This document shows positions 26,214 to 34,728 of a DNA stretch of 64,000 nucleotides, piece after piece. Within the stretch, counting starts at the first letter, position 1; each line of letters begins with the position of its first letter. The notes beneath the pieces are model-generated. The model saw only the letters and a program-made list of their open reading frames with translations. It made no database searches and was not told the DNA's origin. The DNA comes from Sphaerimonospora cavernae (GTDB taxonomy: Bacteria; Actinomycetota; Actinomycetes; Streptosporangiales; Streptosporangiaceae). Location of the stretch: assembly GCF_042435035.1 (NCBI RefSeq), contig NZ_JBHMQT010000063.1:8025-72024 (forward strand), written 5' to 3'. The position numbers and the translations under genes were made by a program.

Positions 26214-27662
26214 ATGGATCAGTCTCGGGTGCCCGTGTTGGAAGCGCTCGTCGCCTATCACGAGCGCGGCGACCTGTCGTTCACGCCGCCCGGGCACAAG
26301 CAGGGACGGGGGGTGGACCCACGGGTGCTCGCCGTGCTCGGGGAGGACGTCTTCAAGGCCGACGTCATGCTTCCGAACGGGCTGGACGATCGCAGGATGA
26401 CCGGCGGCGTGCTCGAGGAGGCCCAGCAGCTGATGGCGGAGGCCGTGAACGCGCAGAAGGCGTTCTTCTCCACCTGCGGCAGCTCCCTGTCGGTCAAGAG
26501 CGCGATGCTGTCAGTGGCGGGACCCGGAGAGAAACTGCTGGTCGCGCGCGACTCGCACAAGTCGGTGATCTCCGGGCTGATCCTGAGCGGGGTCGAGCCG
26601 ATCTGGGTGCACCCCGGATGGGACGCCGACCTCCACTTCTCCTATCCGCCCTCGCCCGCCGCGGTCGAAGCGGCCTTCAAGGCGGAGCCGGACGCCAAGG
26701 GCGTGCTGGTCGCGAGCCCCACCGACTACGGCACCTGCGCCGATCTCGCCGGCATCAAGCAGGTGTGCGTACGCCACGACCGCACGTTCATCGTCGACGA
26801 GGCGTGGGGCGCCCATCTGCCGTTCCACCCGCAGGGTCTGCCCGTCTGGGGCATGAACGCCGGCGCGGACGTGTGCGTGACCAGTGTCCACAAGATGGGA
26901 AACGGCCTCGAACAGGGATCCGTCTTCCATCTGCAGGGCGACCGCGTCGATCCGAACGTGCTCGGGGCCCGCGAGGACCTGCTCGGCACGACGAGCCCGT
27001 CCACCCTGCTCTACGCGGCGATGGACGGCTGGCGCAGGCAGATGGTCGAACAGGGCAAGGAGCTGCTCGACCGCGCCATCAACCTGGCCATGTCCGCCCG
27101 CGCTTCGATCAATCGGATCGGCGGCCTGCGGGTGCTGGACAAGGAGTCGTGCGACGCCTTCGAGCTCGACCCCCTGAAGATCGTCATTGATGTCTCCGGC
27201 CTCGGCGCCGACGGTTATCACGCCGCCGACTGGCTCCGTCAGCGCACCCACATCAACATGGCGCTGAGCGACCATCGGCGGATCAGCGCGGAGATCACGG
27301 TAGGTGACGACACGGAGACGACTAACGTGCTGGTCGAGTCCCTGCGGGCCATGGCCGCCGCCGGTGACCTGCCGTCGGCCGCGAAGATCGACCTTCCCGG
27401 CCCCGGCGAGCTGGAACTCGAAACCGTCATGTCACCGCGCGACGCCTTCTTCGGCCGCACCGAGCAGGTGCCGATCGAGAAGGCCGCCGGCCGGGTCATC
27501 GCCGAGATGGTCACGCCTTATCCGCCGGGCGCGCCGGCGCTGACGCCCGGCGAACTGATCACTGCTCCCGTTCTCCGCTACGTGTCCACCGGCGTCGCCG
27601 CCGGCATGAACATCCCCGACGCCTGCGATCCGACCCTGCGGACGCTGCGCGTCGTCGCCTGA
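26214..27662 (+). CDS. Orn/Lys/Arg decarboxylase family protein
   Basis: About 482 residues, the size of the short wing-less class. It is PLP-dependent and decarboxylates a basic amino acid toward polyamine synthesis. The entry motif FTPPGHKQGRG is diagnostic; the PLP Lys is in SVHKMGNGLEQGS, and the aspartate pairing with the pyridine nitrogen is in FIVDEAWGAH. The C-terminal domain includes PYPPGAPALTPGE. ATG 26214 has GAGGAGG nine bases upstream. The substrate (lysine, ornithine or arginine) cannot be told by eye. It stands between a terminator and a convergent gene. Confidence 0.92.
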   Translation: MDQSRVPVLEALVAYHERGDLSFTPPGHKQGRGVDPRVLAVLGEDVFKADVMLPNGLDDRRMTGGVLEEAQQLMAEAVNAQKAFFSTCGSSLSVKSAMLSVAGPGEKLLVARDSHKSVISGLILSGVEPIWVHPGWDADLHFSYPPSPAAVEAAFKAEPDAKGVLVASPTDYGTCADLAGIKQVCVRHDRTFIVDEAWGAHLPFHPQGLPVWGMNAGADVCVTSVHKMGNGLEQGSVFHLQGDRVDPNVLGAREDLLGTTSPSTLLYAAMDGWRRQMVEQGKELLDRAINLAMSARASINRIGGLRVLDKESCDAFELDPLKIVIDVSGLGADGYHAADWLRQRTHINMALSDHRRISAEITVGDDTETTNVLVESLRAMAAAGDLPSAAKIDLPGPGELELETVMSPRDAFFGRTEQVPIEKAAGRVIAEMVTPYPPGAPALTPGELITAPVLRYVSTGVAAGMNIPDACDPTLRTLRVVA

Positions 27663-27686
27663 AACCACGTCGCGTGAGATTTGAGG

Positions 27687-28892
27687 TCAGGGGGTGTCGG
27701 CGGGCGAGGCCAGGGTCTGCCGGACGAGCAGGTCGGCCACGTCGGGGAGATGGGCCCGCCGCGCGTAGACCGCACGCTGACGGGCGGCTCCTGAACCGCG
27801 CCGCCGCAACCGCCCGAGGACGCGGGCCACCACCGGCCAGTCTCCGCTCTCCTCCAGGCCGGGCCGTACGTGTTCGACCAACCGGCCCACCAGATCCCAG
27901 GCGGGCATGCGCCCGCCGGACATCAGGTCGAGCCCTTCGCCCTCGACCCCGTCCCGGGCCGCCCGCCACCAGGCGGCGTTCAGCAGCGTGTCGTCGATCC
28001 GCGGAGCGGGCACGCCGGCCCGTACGTCCCGCAGCGCGGTGGCCGCCAGCCCACGTACCAGCCCGGCCAGCATCGTGGTCTCCGCCACCGTCGCGCAGGA
28101 GTCGGCGGTGCGGAATTCGAGGGTGGGCACGTGATCGGAGAGCCGGATGAGCCAGTAGATCATCCCACGATCCAGGATCACGCCGCTGGCCCGCATGCCG
28201 TCGACCAGGCTCTCGTAGTGGCCTACGGAGCGGAGGTACGGCGGAGGCCGCGCACTGGGCCACCTGCCCATCATCATCGCCCGCCAGCTCGCGTATCCGG
28301 TGTCCACCGAGTCGGATATCGGGGAATTTCCGGTCAGCGCCTGCAGGACGGGAAGCCAGGGACGCGCATGGTTGCTGACGAGCACGGCCTCCTCACGGTC
28401 ACCGATCCCCACGTGGACATGGCACCCGCACACGCCCTGACCGCGCAGCACCGCGCCGAACTCCTTGAGCATCGCGTGATAGCGCGGGCAGACCGACAGC
28501 GGCGGCATCCCGGCATTGCCGTGCAGTGCCGTACCGCAGGCGACGAGCCGCGCTCCCACCTCGGCGGCCGCCACGGCCACGGCCCCGCGCATCTCCAGCA
28601 ACTCGCGCTGCAACCACCCGAGATCGGTGTGCACCGTGCTGTTGGTCTCGAGTTGGAACTGCGTCAGTTCGGGCACCAGGCCGCTCGCCACCCGGCCGTC
28701 CACGCGGCGGCGAACGTCCTCGGCAGCGGGGACGACACATCCGGTCGCGGGATCGAGGAGCAGGAACTCCTCCTCCACTCCCACAGTGAGCCGCGGGACG
28801 GGATGGCGCACCGCCGCCTCTGCCTTCGCCGTCGTCGCAGGGGCGGTCCCCCGACCGGTGCCGAACTGGGTCCCCTTTGTCCCGTCAGGCAT
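27687..28892 (-). CDS. Carboxylate-amine ligase, YbdK/glutamate-cysteine ligase 2 type
   Basis: About 401 residues. After a 35-residue variable leader, the domain starts with LTVGVEEEFLLLDPATG, the signature of the GCS2 family. Further conserved points are ELTQFQLETNS, CGCHVHVGIGDREEAV and LEFRTADS. These enzymes form a peptide-type bond between a carboxylate, usually glutamate, and an amine such as cysteine. In actinobacteria many copies are of unknown substrate because mycothiol replaces glutathione; an EgtA-like ergothioneine role is another option. ATG 28892 was chosen because the upstream extension has no conserved feature. Confidence 0.88.
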   Translation of the reverse strand: MPDGTKGTQFGTGRGTAPATTAKAEAAVRHPVPRLTVGVEEEFLLLDPATGCVVPAAEDVRRRVDGRVASGLVPELTQFQLETNSTVHTDLGWLQRELLEMRGAVAVAAAEVGARLVACGTALHGNAGMPPLSVCPRYHAMLKEFGAVLRGQGVCGCHVHVGIGDREEAVLVSNHARPWLPVLQALTGNSPISDSVDTGYASWRAMMMGRWPSARPPPYLRSVGHYESLVDGMRASGVILDRGMIYWLIRLSDHVPTLEFRTADSCATVAETTMLAGLVRGLAATALRDVRAGVPAPRIDDTLLNAAWWRAARDGVEGEGLDLMSGGRMPAWDLVGRLVEHVRPGLEESGDWPVVARVLGRLRRRGSGAARQRAVYARRAHLPDVADLLVRQTLASPADTP

Positions 28893-29256
28893 GGGCGGTC
28901 TTACCGGCTTCTCCTCTAGGGGCAGCCAATGGTCAAAAGCCGTTTTCCCCGGCGGATGCGGGGAAAACCACGTTTGTAGATTCTTGAGGAGCTCAGGACA
29001 CGGGCAAGAGAGGCGGTCTCCGTCGAGGTGGAAGGTGGTGACGTCCGGGTGACCTGAACCGTCGCGTGGCCTAAACTGGCTGACGGCCTGATCGAGGCTC
29101 GCCTGCCCGGCGGCCAGTTCCGGGGAGTGCTCTACACATGCCAACCGTCGCGACGCGTTCACCGCATCATGTACGGCAGAGCATGATCTGTCGAACAACG
29201 CCCACAGCGGGGCGAAGCGCCCCTGCCCTGACCGTTCCCGCAGCGTCCGACGAGGT
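28893..29256. other. Intergenic region, no gene seen
   Basis: This is a divergent gap between the YbdK-type ligase and a STAS gene. Apart from a weak ATCATG...CATGAT inverted pair near 29166-29190, no structure stands out. Both promoters are expected here. Confidence 0.5.
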
Positions 29257-29643
29257 GTGCAAGTGACAGCCGCCGTCGAACTGACCCCGATGTCCAACGG
29301 CAGCGACGACCGCATTCTGGTCGCCGCGCTGACCGGGTCACTCGACTATTCCAACGCCGACCAACTCCGCGAGGACGTACGGGCCGCCCTGGCGCCGGAG
29401 CAGCGGGAGCTCGTGCTGGACCTGACGGCCCTGGAATTCTGCGACTCGACCGGCCTGCGGACGCTGCTCGACGTGCGTGAGTTCCTGAGCGAGCGCGACG
29501 GAGCCGTCTCCCTGGTGAACCTCAACGCCCGGCTTTCCAAGATGTTCCGGATCACCGGGCTCATCAGGGGATTCGAAGTCACGGCCGACCTGGCGGAGGC
29601 GCTCGGCGGCGCCCGGGCCCGGATCCGGTCGTCTTCGAGCTAG
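29257..29643 (+). CDS. STAS-domain anti-anti-sigma factor
   Basis: A 128-residue RsbV/SpoIIAA-like protein from a GTG at 29257 (a GTG at 29263 is also possible). Motifs are LVAALTGSLDYSNADQLRED and LVLDLTALEFCDSTGLRTLL, with the phosphorylatable Ser in FCDSTG. The C-terminal helix LSKMFRITGLIRGFEV is typical. It is followed 200 nt later by an RsbW-like ATPase, its probable kinase partner. Confidence 0.92.
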   Translation: MQVTAAVELTPMSNGSDDRILVAALTGSLDYSNADQLREDVRAALAPEQRELVLDLTALEFCDSTGLRTLLDVREFLSERDGAVSLVNLNARLSKMFRITGLIRGFEVTADLAEALGGARARIRSSSS

Positions 29644-29844
29644 TGCCGCCCTTCAAGGAAAATCACGCCCTGCCGGGCCCGGCTGCCCTTGGTCCGGGTG
29701 CCGGTCCGGGTTCCGGTAGCGTTGCAGAAGCACCCGAGACCATCATGGTGTCGGAAAACGAACCGGTCGATCGGTGATCCCGGCGGTGCCTCGGCGGAGG
29801 GGCCTGCGGTGAGGGTGAGAATGGACGGCATCGAGGAGGGAAAG

Positions 29845-30246
29845 GTGGAAGATCAGCTCCGGCAGTGGCCGATCACGGATGATCTGGCCGCCCTGCGCGA
29901 GCACGTCCACAATTACGCCGTCCAGGCCGGACTCACCGGAACCCGGTTGGACGATGTCGTCATCGCCGCGAACGAGGCGGCCATCAACGTGCTCGAGCAC
30001 GGAGGCGGATCGGGCACGCTGACCATTTGGCACGACGACGACCACCTGACCGTCGACATCGTGGACAACGCGGGCCGACTGCGTCCCGACGACGTTCCGC
30101 GGCCCCGGCCTGATCCGCACGCCCCTCGTGGCTACGGGTTGTGGCTGATCGGCCTGCTCTGCGACACGGTGAGCATCGAGCAGGCGCCCGGGCACTCACG
30201 GGTCCGTCTGTCGATGACCCTGCACCCGGCCCCCCTCCTCCCGTGA
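29845..30246 (+). CDS. RsbW-like anti-sigma factor serine kinase (HATPase_c)
   Basis: About 133 residues from GTG 29845, which has GAGGAGGG just upstream; ATG 29821 is an alternative eight codons earlier. The GHKL ATPase boxes are VVIAANEAAINVLEHGGG (N box with Glu/Asn), IVDNAGRLRPDD (G1 box, VDNAG in place of DxGxG) and RGYGLWLIGLLCD (G2 box). It would bind and inhibit a sigma factor and phosphorylate the STAS partner. Its stop codon lies inside the left arm of the palindromic repeat element that follows. No sigma gene is adjacent. Confidence 0.88.
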   Translation: MEDQLRQWPITDDLAALREHVHNYAVQAGLTGTRLDDVVIAANEAAINVLEHGGGSGTLTIWHDDDHLTVDIVDNAGRLRPDDVPRPRPDPHAPRGYGLWLIGLLCDTVSIEQAPGHSRVRLSMTLHPAPLLP

Positions 30247-30440
30247 TCTTGTAGTTTCTCGCACACACCGCCGGTCACCTGCGAATCCTCGGTTCATGAT
30301 CTTGCACCGTCTCGCGTACTGCAAGATCACGGATTGCCATCCCCCAGGTCACGCCATGTCCGTGCGAGCTTCTGCAAGATCACGAAGGCCAAAAACCCAG
30401 GTCAACGGTGAAGTCTGCGAGAAACTACAAGATCACGGGA
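30239..30440. repeat. Palindromic repeat element, locus A
   Basis: A 202-bp element is bounded by 25-bp perfect inverted repeats (30239-30263 and 30416-30440) containing GTGATCTTGTAGTTTCTCGC. Inside lie a further inverted pair tgatcttgca (30297-30306) / tgcaagatca (30320-30329) and another reverse copy at 30363-30384. The same motif family recurs at 47741-47988. The left arm provides the TGA stop of the RsbW-like gene. Confidence 0.85.
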
Positions 30441-30488
30441 TAAAGCGGGAATGGGGTCAAGTCATTTGCTGTCGGGCGCAAAAAATGA

Positions 30489-30595
30489 TGGTCGCGGACC
30501 CCTGTCAAGCGTTGGAGTTGACCTCGTTATCGTCGGAGTCCCGTAAATCGGGCCGACGAGGTCGACTGCTCGCCCTAATCTGGGGTCCGCGACCA
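30489..30595. repeat. 107-nt inverted-repeat/hairpin element
   Basis: Perfect 14-bp outer arms TGGTCGCGGACCCC (30489-30502) and GGGGTCCGCGACCA (30582-30595) enclose two further inner stems: TTGACCTCGT with ACGAGGTCGA (one mismatch) and CGTCGG/TCCCG with CGGG/CCGACG around a TAAAT loop. The whole can fold as one long interrupted hairpin. It could be a small mobile repeat, a structured RNA or a terminator. Confidence 0.75.
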
Positions 30596-30606
30596 CAGGT
30601 GAACCG

Positions 30607-30795
30607 CTACTTGAGGTACGCCCATGACGCGGCGGCAACCGCGATCAGGATGCAGAGGCGGATGGTCCGGGGGGTGCTGTCAACTACGTCCCGGACCGTT
30701 CTCGCCACCTCTCCGATCCAGGAGCCGAACTCCGGGTCGTGAAACCGCTTCTCGTCACGGCGTCCCCCGCGTACGCGGGGCCGAGTGGTAGTCAT
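30607..30795 (-). CDS. Small hypothetical membrane protein
   Basis: A 62-residue protein from ATG 30795 with a GGAGAGGGGG ribosome site. Residues 1-30 are basic and soluble (MTTTRPRVRGGRRDEKRF). The C-terminal 20 residues are a membrane helix (TIRLCILIAVAAASWAYL). It seems to be a tail-anchored or single-pass protein. No family is recognised. Confidence 0.6.
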   Translation of the reverse strand: MTTTRPRVRGGRRDEKRFHDPEFGSWIGEVARTVRDVVDSTPRTIRLCILIAVAAASWAYLK

Positions 30796-31157
30796 CGTGG
30801 CCCCCTCTCCATATGCTCCACCCGGGGAACGCATGCCCCCCGAGATGCCGGACCGAGCGGGAATCCCCCGGGACGTCACGAGGCCGCACGGGAATCCCCG
30901 CAGCGCCTTCGCGCCAACCCCGGTGGGGGATTCCGGACGGTGGATTTCATGGTCACATTGACGCGCCGCGTACGCAATGGAGATCGAGCAGCATTCTGCC
31001 GACGCTACGAAGAGTGACGATCGAATCACAGTTTGCTATATACTTTAGCCCCGATATGTCCCGATAAGAGCATTTTACTGTCCGATTTGTCCGTCCGCTC
31101 TTTCCGGAATTTTGGGTCAGGCCGCGACACGCCGTCATTTTTCTGGGAGGAGGGCCA
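30796..31157. other. Intergenic region, locally A/T-rich
   Basis: No convincing gene. The stretch 31030-31085 is unusually A/T-rich for this window (tatatactttag and neighbouring bases) and probably holds the promoter of the 62-residue gene, read leftward. Two ccgata-containing units repeat within it. Confidence 0.5.
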
Positions 31158-31619
31158 TCAAGCGCGGTGAACGTCCCCGGCGGCGCGGCCGCTCCGCCTC
31201 CCGCGCCGCGCGCTGTTCGCCACCCACAGCCCGATCGCGACGAGGGTCGCACCGAGCAAGAGGAACCCGACATCGTAGGCGACCTGATGCGGGCCGGGCC
31301 GTACGTGATGGACCCCCAGCAACTCGTGGTCCACGAGGCCCTCGACGACATCGAAGACGCCCCAGCCGGCCACGCCGTACCCAAGCAGCTCACGTCCGGG
31401 ATGCGGACCGCTCCGCGACAGCAGCGCGACGCCGACGATCACCAGCACGAGGCAGCCCGCGTGGAACAGCCCGTCGCCGATCATGTTGAGACGGTCGTCA
31501 TGCGGATACCACCCGCTGAGCATGTGATGCCAGCCCATCAGCTGGTGCAGCAGGATCCCGTCGATGAAGCCGCCGATGCCCAGGCCGAGCACCAGGCCGG
31601 CGGCGCGCGTCGATGCCAT
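31158..31619 (-). CDS. DUF2243 membrane protein
   Basis: About 153 residues with four membrane helices. The family signature is GIGGFIDGILLHQLMGWHHM near the start, with more conserved His in FHAGC, DHELLGVHHVRPG and HQVAYD. DUF2243 proteins are predicted integral membrane proteins of unknown function. ATG 31619 gives the usual N-terminus; an ATG five codons earlier is possible. It lies upstream of and co-directional with the 62-residue gene. Confidence 0.88.
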   Translation of the reverse strand: MASTRAAGLVLGLGIGGFIDGILLHQLMGWHHMLSGWYPHDDRLNMIGDGLFHAGCLVLVIVGVALLSRSGPHPGRELLGYGVAGWGVFDVVEGLVDHELLGVHHVRPGPHQVAYDVGFLLLGATLVAIGLWVANSARRGRRSGRAAGDVHRA

Positions 31620-31709
31620 GACGGAAAGCAACAATACCGCAACAGTTCGTGACCGCCCTGGGCGCCACCCGGCCGACCGGATGAGACCGCGGCGGTTCCA
31701 CCCGTCCGG

Positions 31710-31958
31710 TCAGCCGCCGAGATCCCTGGCGGCGTTGTCCAACCGGCAGGCCAGCGCCTCCACCCGGTCATCGCTGATCGGAGCGGCGACGAAGGCGTCC
31801 GGAAGGTCTCTGCGCTGCATGATCACCAGCCCGCGGTGCTCGTCGTCGATCTCGTCGACGGGCAGCACGAGGCACTCACCTCGGACGAATACCAGTGCCA
31901 CGTCCGGATCGTCCGACTCCAGCAGCCGCCGGGCGCATTCCCGGTCCACGAGCGGCAT
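31710..31958 (-). CDS. Hypothetical small acidic protein
   Basis: An 82-residue soluble protein starting MPLVDRECARRLLESDDPDV, with an alternating pattern suggestive of a small alpha/beta fold (VALVFVRGECLVLP, GLVIMQRRDL, then a helix RVEALACRLDNAARDL). Codon third positions are strongly G/C, supporting a real gene. It lies 42 nt downstream of the epimerase stop. No family is recognised. Confidence 0.6.
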   Translation of the reverse strand: MPLVDRECARRLLESDDPDVALVFVRGECLVLPVDEIDDEHRGLVIMQRRDLPDAFVAAPISDDRVEALACRLDNAARDLGG

Positions 31959-32000
31959 GCCCTCCGCCTCCTCGGCACTCTCTGGTTCGATCGCCTCATT

Positions 32001-33050
32001 TCACGGACGCGTCCCGGCGCCCGTGGTCACTTCCTTGATCCGGCCGCCCACTCCCGACTCGGGCGCGAGCGGTGGTGTGTCCATGCCGGCTCCGCCGCGC
32101 ATGCCCTCGATCACCGCGCGCAGGGCGTCCGTACCGCTGTGCCGGGGATCCCAGCCCAGCTCCGTGCGGGCCCGGGTCACGTCCATGACGGGCAGCCGCA
32201 GTGCCATCTCCATCAGACCGGGCGAGGCCGGGATCAGCCGCATGTGCCATCCTGCCGCGACCGCGCCCCTGGCCACCGTCGACGGCATCGGGACCCGCCG
32301 CGCCCCGAACATCTCCGCCAGGACGGCCGGATCGATGACCGGGTCGGCGGCCAGGTTGAACGCACCCGAGACGGGCCGGGTGAGGGCCAGCCGGTACGCC
32401 TCGGCGGCGTCGGCGGTGTGCAGCGCCTGGAAGCACAGCCCGGGGACGTCCGGGATGAACCTGATCAGGTCCGGCCGGACCAACCGCTGCGGCAGGAGCG
32501 TCCCGGCGAACAGCCGCCGCTGCTCGGTCGCGGACTCCCGCTTGAAGATGAACCCGGGCCGCATGCGGACCACGCGGATGTCGGGATGGTCGCGTTCGAA
32601 CGTGTCGAGGACCCGTTCCACGTACGCCTTCTCCCGCCCGTAGGCGGCCCCCGGCCAGCCGTGCGTCGGCCAGTTCTCGTCGACCGGCCGGTCCTTGGGC
32701 CCCGGAGAGTAGGCGCCCACGGAGGACGCGTAGACGAGCACGGACACCCCGGCCCGGGCGGCGGCACGGAAAACCCGGACGCTGCCCAGCACATTGGTGT
32801 TCCAGGTAGTCACCGGATTGTGTGTCGGCTGGAACAGCCAGGCGAGGTGGACGACGGCATCGGCGTTGGAGAAGATCTCGCCGAGGTCGTCCCGGTAGAC
32901 GTCGGCCTGCCGCCACTCGGTCTTCCCCGGCCGCCAGCCCGGCATCCGTCGCGCCACTCCGACGACCGAGGTGATCGTGGAATCGGACTCGAGAGCGCTG
33001 AGCAGGCTGGTTCCAACGTTTCCGGTCGCACCGACCACGACAACTCGCAT
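32001..33050 (-). CDS. NAD(P)-dependent epimerase/reductase, extended SDR
   Basis: About 349 residues. It starts at ATG 33050 with MRVVVVGATGNVGTSLLSAL, whose GxTGNxG is the Rossmann NAD(P) motif of extended SDRs. DVYRDDLGEIFSNADAVVHL is the adenine-pocket strand. The catalytic pair is in YASSVGAYSPG (Ser) and YGREKAYVERVL (Tyr and Lys, YxxxK). The C-terminal half binds the substrate, which is not predictable. Extended SDRs of this kind act on nucleotide sugars or similar carbonyls. It probably shares a transcript with the 82-residue gene. Confidence 0.88.
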   Translation of the reverse strand: MRVVVVGATGNVGTSLLSALESDSTITSVVGVARRMPGWRPGKTEWRQADVYRDDLGEIFSNADAVVHLAWLFQPTHNPVTTWNTNVLGSVRVFRAAARAGVSVLVYASSVGAYSPGPKDRPVDENWPTHGWPGAAYGREKAYVERVLDTFERDHPDIRVVRMRPGFIFKRESATEQRRLFAGTLLPQRLVRPDLIRFIPDVPGLCFQALHTADAAEAYRLALTRPVSGAFNLAADPVIDPAVLAEMFGARRVPMPSTVARGAVAAGWHMRLIPASPGLMEMALRLPVMDVTRARTELGWDPRHSGTDALRAVIEGMRGGAGMDTPPLAPESGVGGRIKEVTTGAGTRP

Positions 33051-33228
33051 GTTCCCCGCATTCCCGACAAAACGCCCAGCAAACCGGACAGCACCCACCC
33101 CGGGCTCACCTGACCAGCGATCGGAGGTGTCAGCTTGGACATAGGTGGGAAATTCAGTGGTGGCGCGGGAATACCGATACCAACGAGGATGGAGTTCTCA
33201 TTCTGGTCAGAGAGGCGGCACAAGGGAG

Positions 33229-34632
33229 ATGGCTCAGATCGTCGGTGGCGGGCGGCCCGTCAATGACGCCGAACGAAGGGTCATCGCGCACCTGCGTGAC
33301 AACGCCCCTGACGACTGGCTGCTGCTGCACAACATCGAGGTACCGCGCGGCGCCGACCTGTTCGAGGTCGATGTGGCGGTGCTCACCGACCACTCGCTCT
33401 GCGTCATCGACGTCAAGGGCGCACGCGGCCGGTTCCAGGTCACGGGGAACCGGTGGTTCCCCCAGCACCGGGAGGCCTTCGGATCCCCGGTCGCCAAGCT
33501 GCGGGGTACGGCGCGGGCGCTGAAGGGCCTGCTCATCGACGAGCACCGTGAGCTGGAGCGGCTGTACGTCGACAACATCGTCGTGCTGACCGCACCCGGA
33601 GCCGTCCTCATCGACCCCACCGGCCGCGACGCCCGGCACGTCACCAACCTCGCCGGCCTCATCGACATGCTCAGCGACGTGTCACGCGTCAGGCACGGCT
33701 GCAGCCGGGACGCCATGCCGTACCGCACCGCGATCCTCGAGGCGCTCAACGGGACCGTGCGCAGGCCCACCGCGCCGCCGAGATTCGGCAACTGGGAGGT
33801 CGAGGAGCAGCTCGGCGGCGACGACCGGGTCACCGAGTACCGCGCGGTCAACGCGACCGCGGCAGCCGGCGAGACCGTCCTGCTGCGGGTCTATCGGGCC
33901 GACCCGATGGCGCCCGAGCGGCGGCGGGTGGCCGAGCAGCGGCGCATCGCCAACGCCTACCAGGCGCTCGCGAAGATCCCGCCGCATCCCCGTGTCGTAC
34001 GCTCCCGCGACTTCTTTGCGATCGACGACGAGAGCAGGTTCGTCCTCGTTCTCGACGACGTACACGGACAGGCGCTGCACCTGCATCTCCCCGGGCGGAA
34101 GCTGGGCGTCACCGCCAAGCTCGGCGTGTTCGAGGACATGCTGGCCGGCCTCGCCCACGTGCACGCCAACAAGGTCATCCACCGTGCGCTCACCCCCGCG
34201 TGCGTGCTCGTGACCGACTCCGGCCACGCGATGCTCACCGGGTTCGACTACGCCAAGCCGGGGCAGCGCAAGCACACCGTGGCCAACGAACTGCCCAACA
34301 TCCTCGACGTCCACTATGTGGCGCCCGAGTGCCGGGCGAGGCCCGACCGGATGGCCACCGCGTCCGACGTCTACTCCGCCGGGGTGATCGCCTTTCAGCT
34401 GCTGACCGGCGAGCTGCCCACCCCCGGCGCGGACGCCGAGCCGGACGCGGGCGGCGTCGCCCCGGAGATCATGGATCTGGTACGGCGCATGCGTGAGCCG
34501 ACGCCGGGCAAGCGCCCCGACGCGGCGACCGCCCTGACCGAGTTGCGGCAGGCCCGAGATGCCCAGGGAAGCCACCGCCGACCGGTCATGGGCCGTCTCC
34601 GCAAGGCACTCCGCCGCCTCTCCCGCCGCTGA
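33229..34632 (+). CDS. NERD-domain protein fused to a Ser/Thr pseudokinase
   Basis: About 467 residues. Residues 10-120 form a NERD (nuclease-related) domain: NDAERRVIAHLRD, GADLFEVDVAVLTDHSLCVI and DVKGARGRF, with the E-x-D...D-x-K nuclease core visible. Residues 185-440 have a protein-kinase fold, but the catalytic residues are gone: Arg replaces the VAIK lysine (VLLRVYRAD), HRA replaces HRD (VIHRALTPACVL), and GFD replaces DFG. DVYSAGVIAFQLLTG is conserved. NERD-kinase fusions such as PglW occur in phage-defence loci; no other defence gene is adjacent here. ATG 33229 is the natural start. Confidence 0.85.
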   Translation: MAQIVGGGRPVNDAERRVIAHLRDNAPDDWLLLHNIEVPRGADLFEVDVAVLTDHSLCVIDVKGARGRFQVTGNRWFPQHREAFGSPVAKLRGTARALKGLLIDEHRELERLYVDNIVVLTAPGAVLIDPTGRDARHVTNLAGLIDMLSDVSRVRHGCSRDAMPYRTAILEALNGTVRRPTAPPRFGNWEVEEQLGGDDRVTEYRAVNATAAAGETVLLRVYRADPMAPERRRVAEQRRIANAYQALAKIPPHPRVVRSRDFFAIDDESRFVLVLDDVHGQALHLHLPGRKLGVTAKLGVFEDMLAGLAHVHANKVIHRALTPACVLVTDSGHAMLTGFDYAKPGQRKHTVANELPNILDVHYVAPECRARPDRMATASDVYSAGVIAFQLLTGELPTPGADAEPDAGGVAPEIMDLVRRMREPTPGKRPDAATALTELRQARDAQGSHRRPVMGRLRKALRRLSRR

Positions 34633-34728
34633 CCGGCGGTGCCGCCCGGGTGCCGCCGGGCCGCACGCCTTCAGGTGATGAAACCGGGTCGAGGGCGCCG
34701 TGAAACCGGTACCGCCGAGAGTGAAGTC

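Noticed and set aside
30239..30440. CRISPR array
   Set aside because: Repeats occur in both orientations with unequal, non-unique spacers and terminal inverted repeats; no cas gene is nearby.
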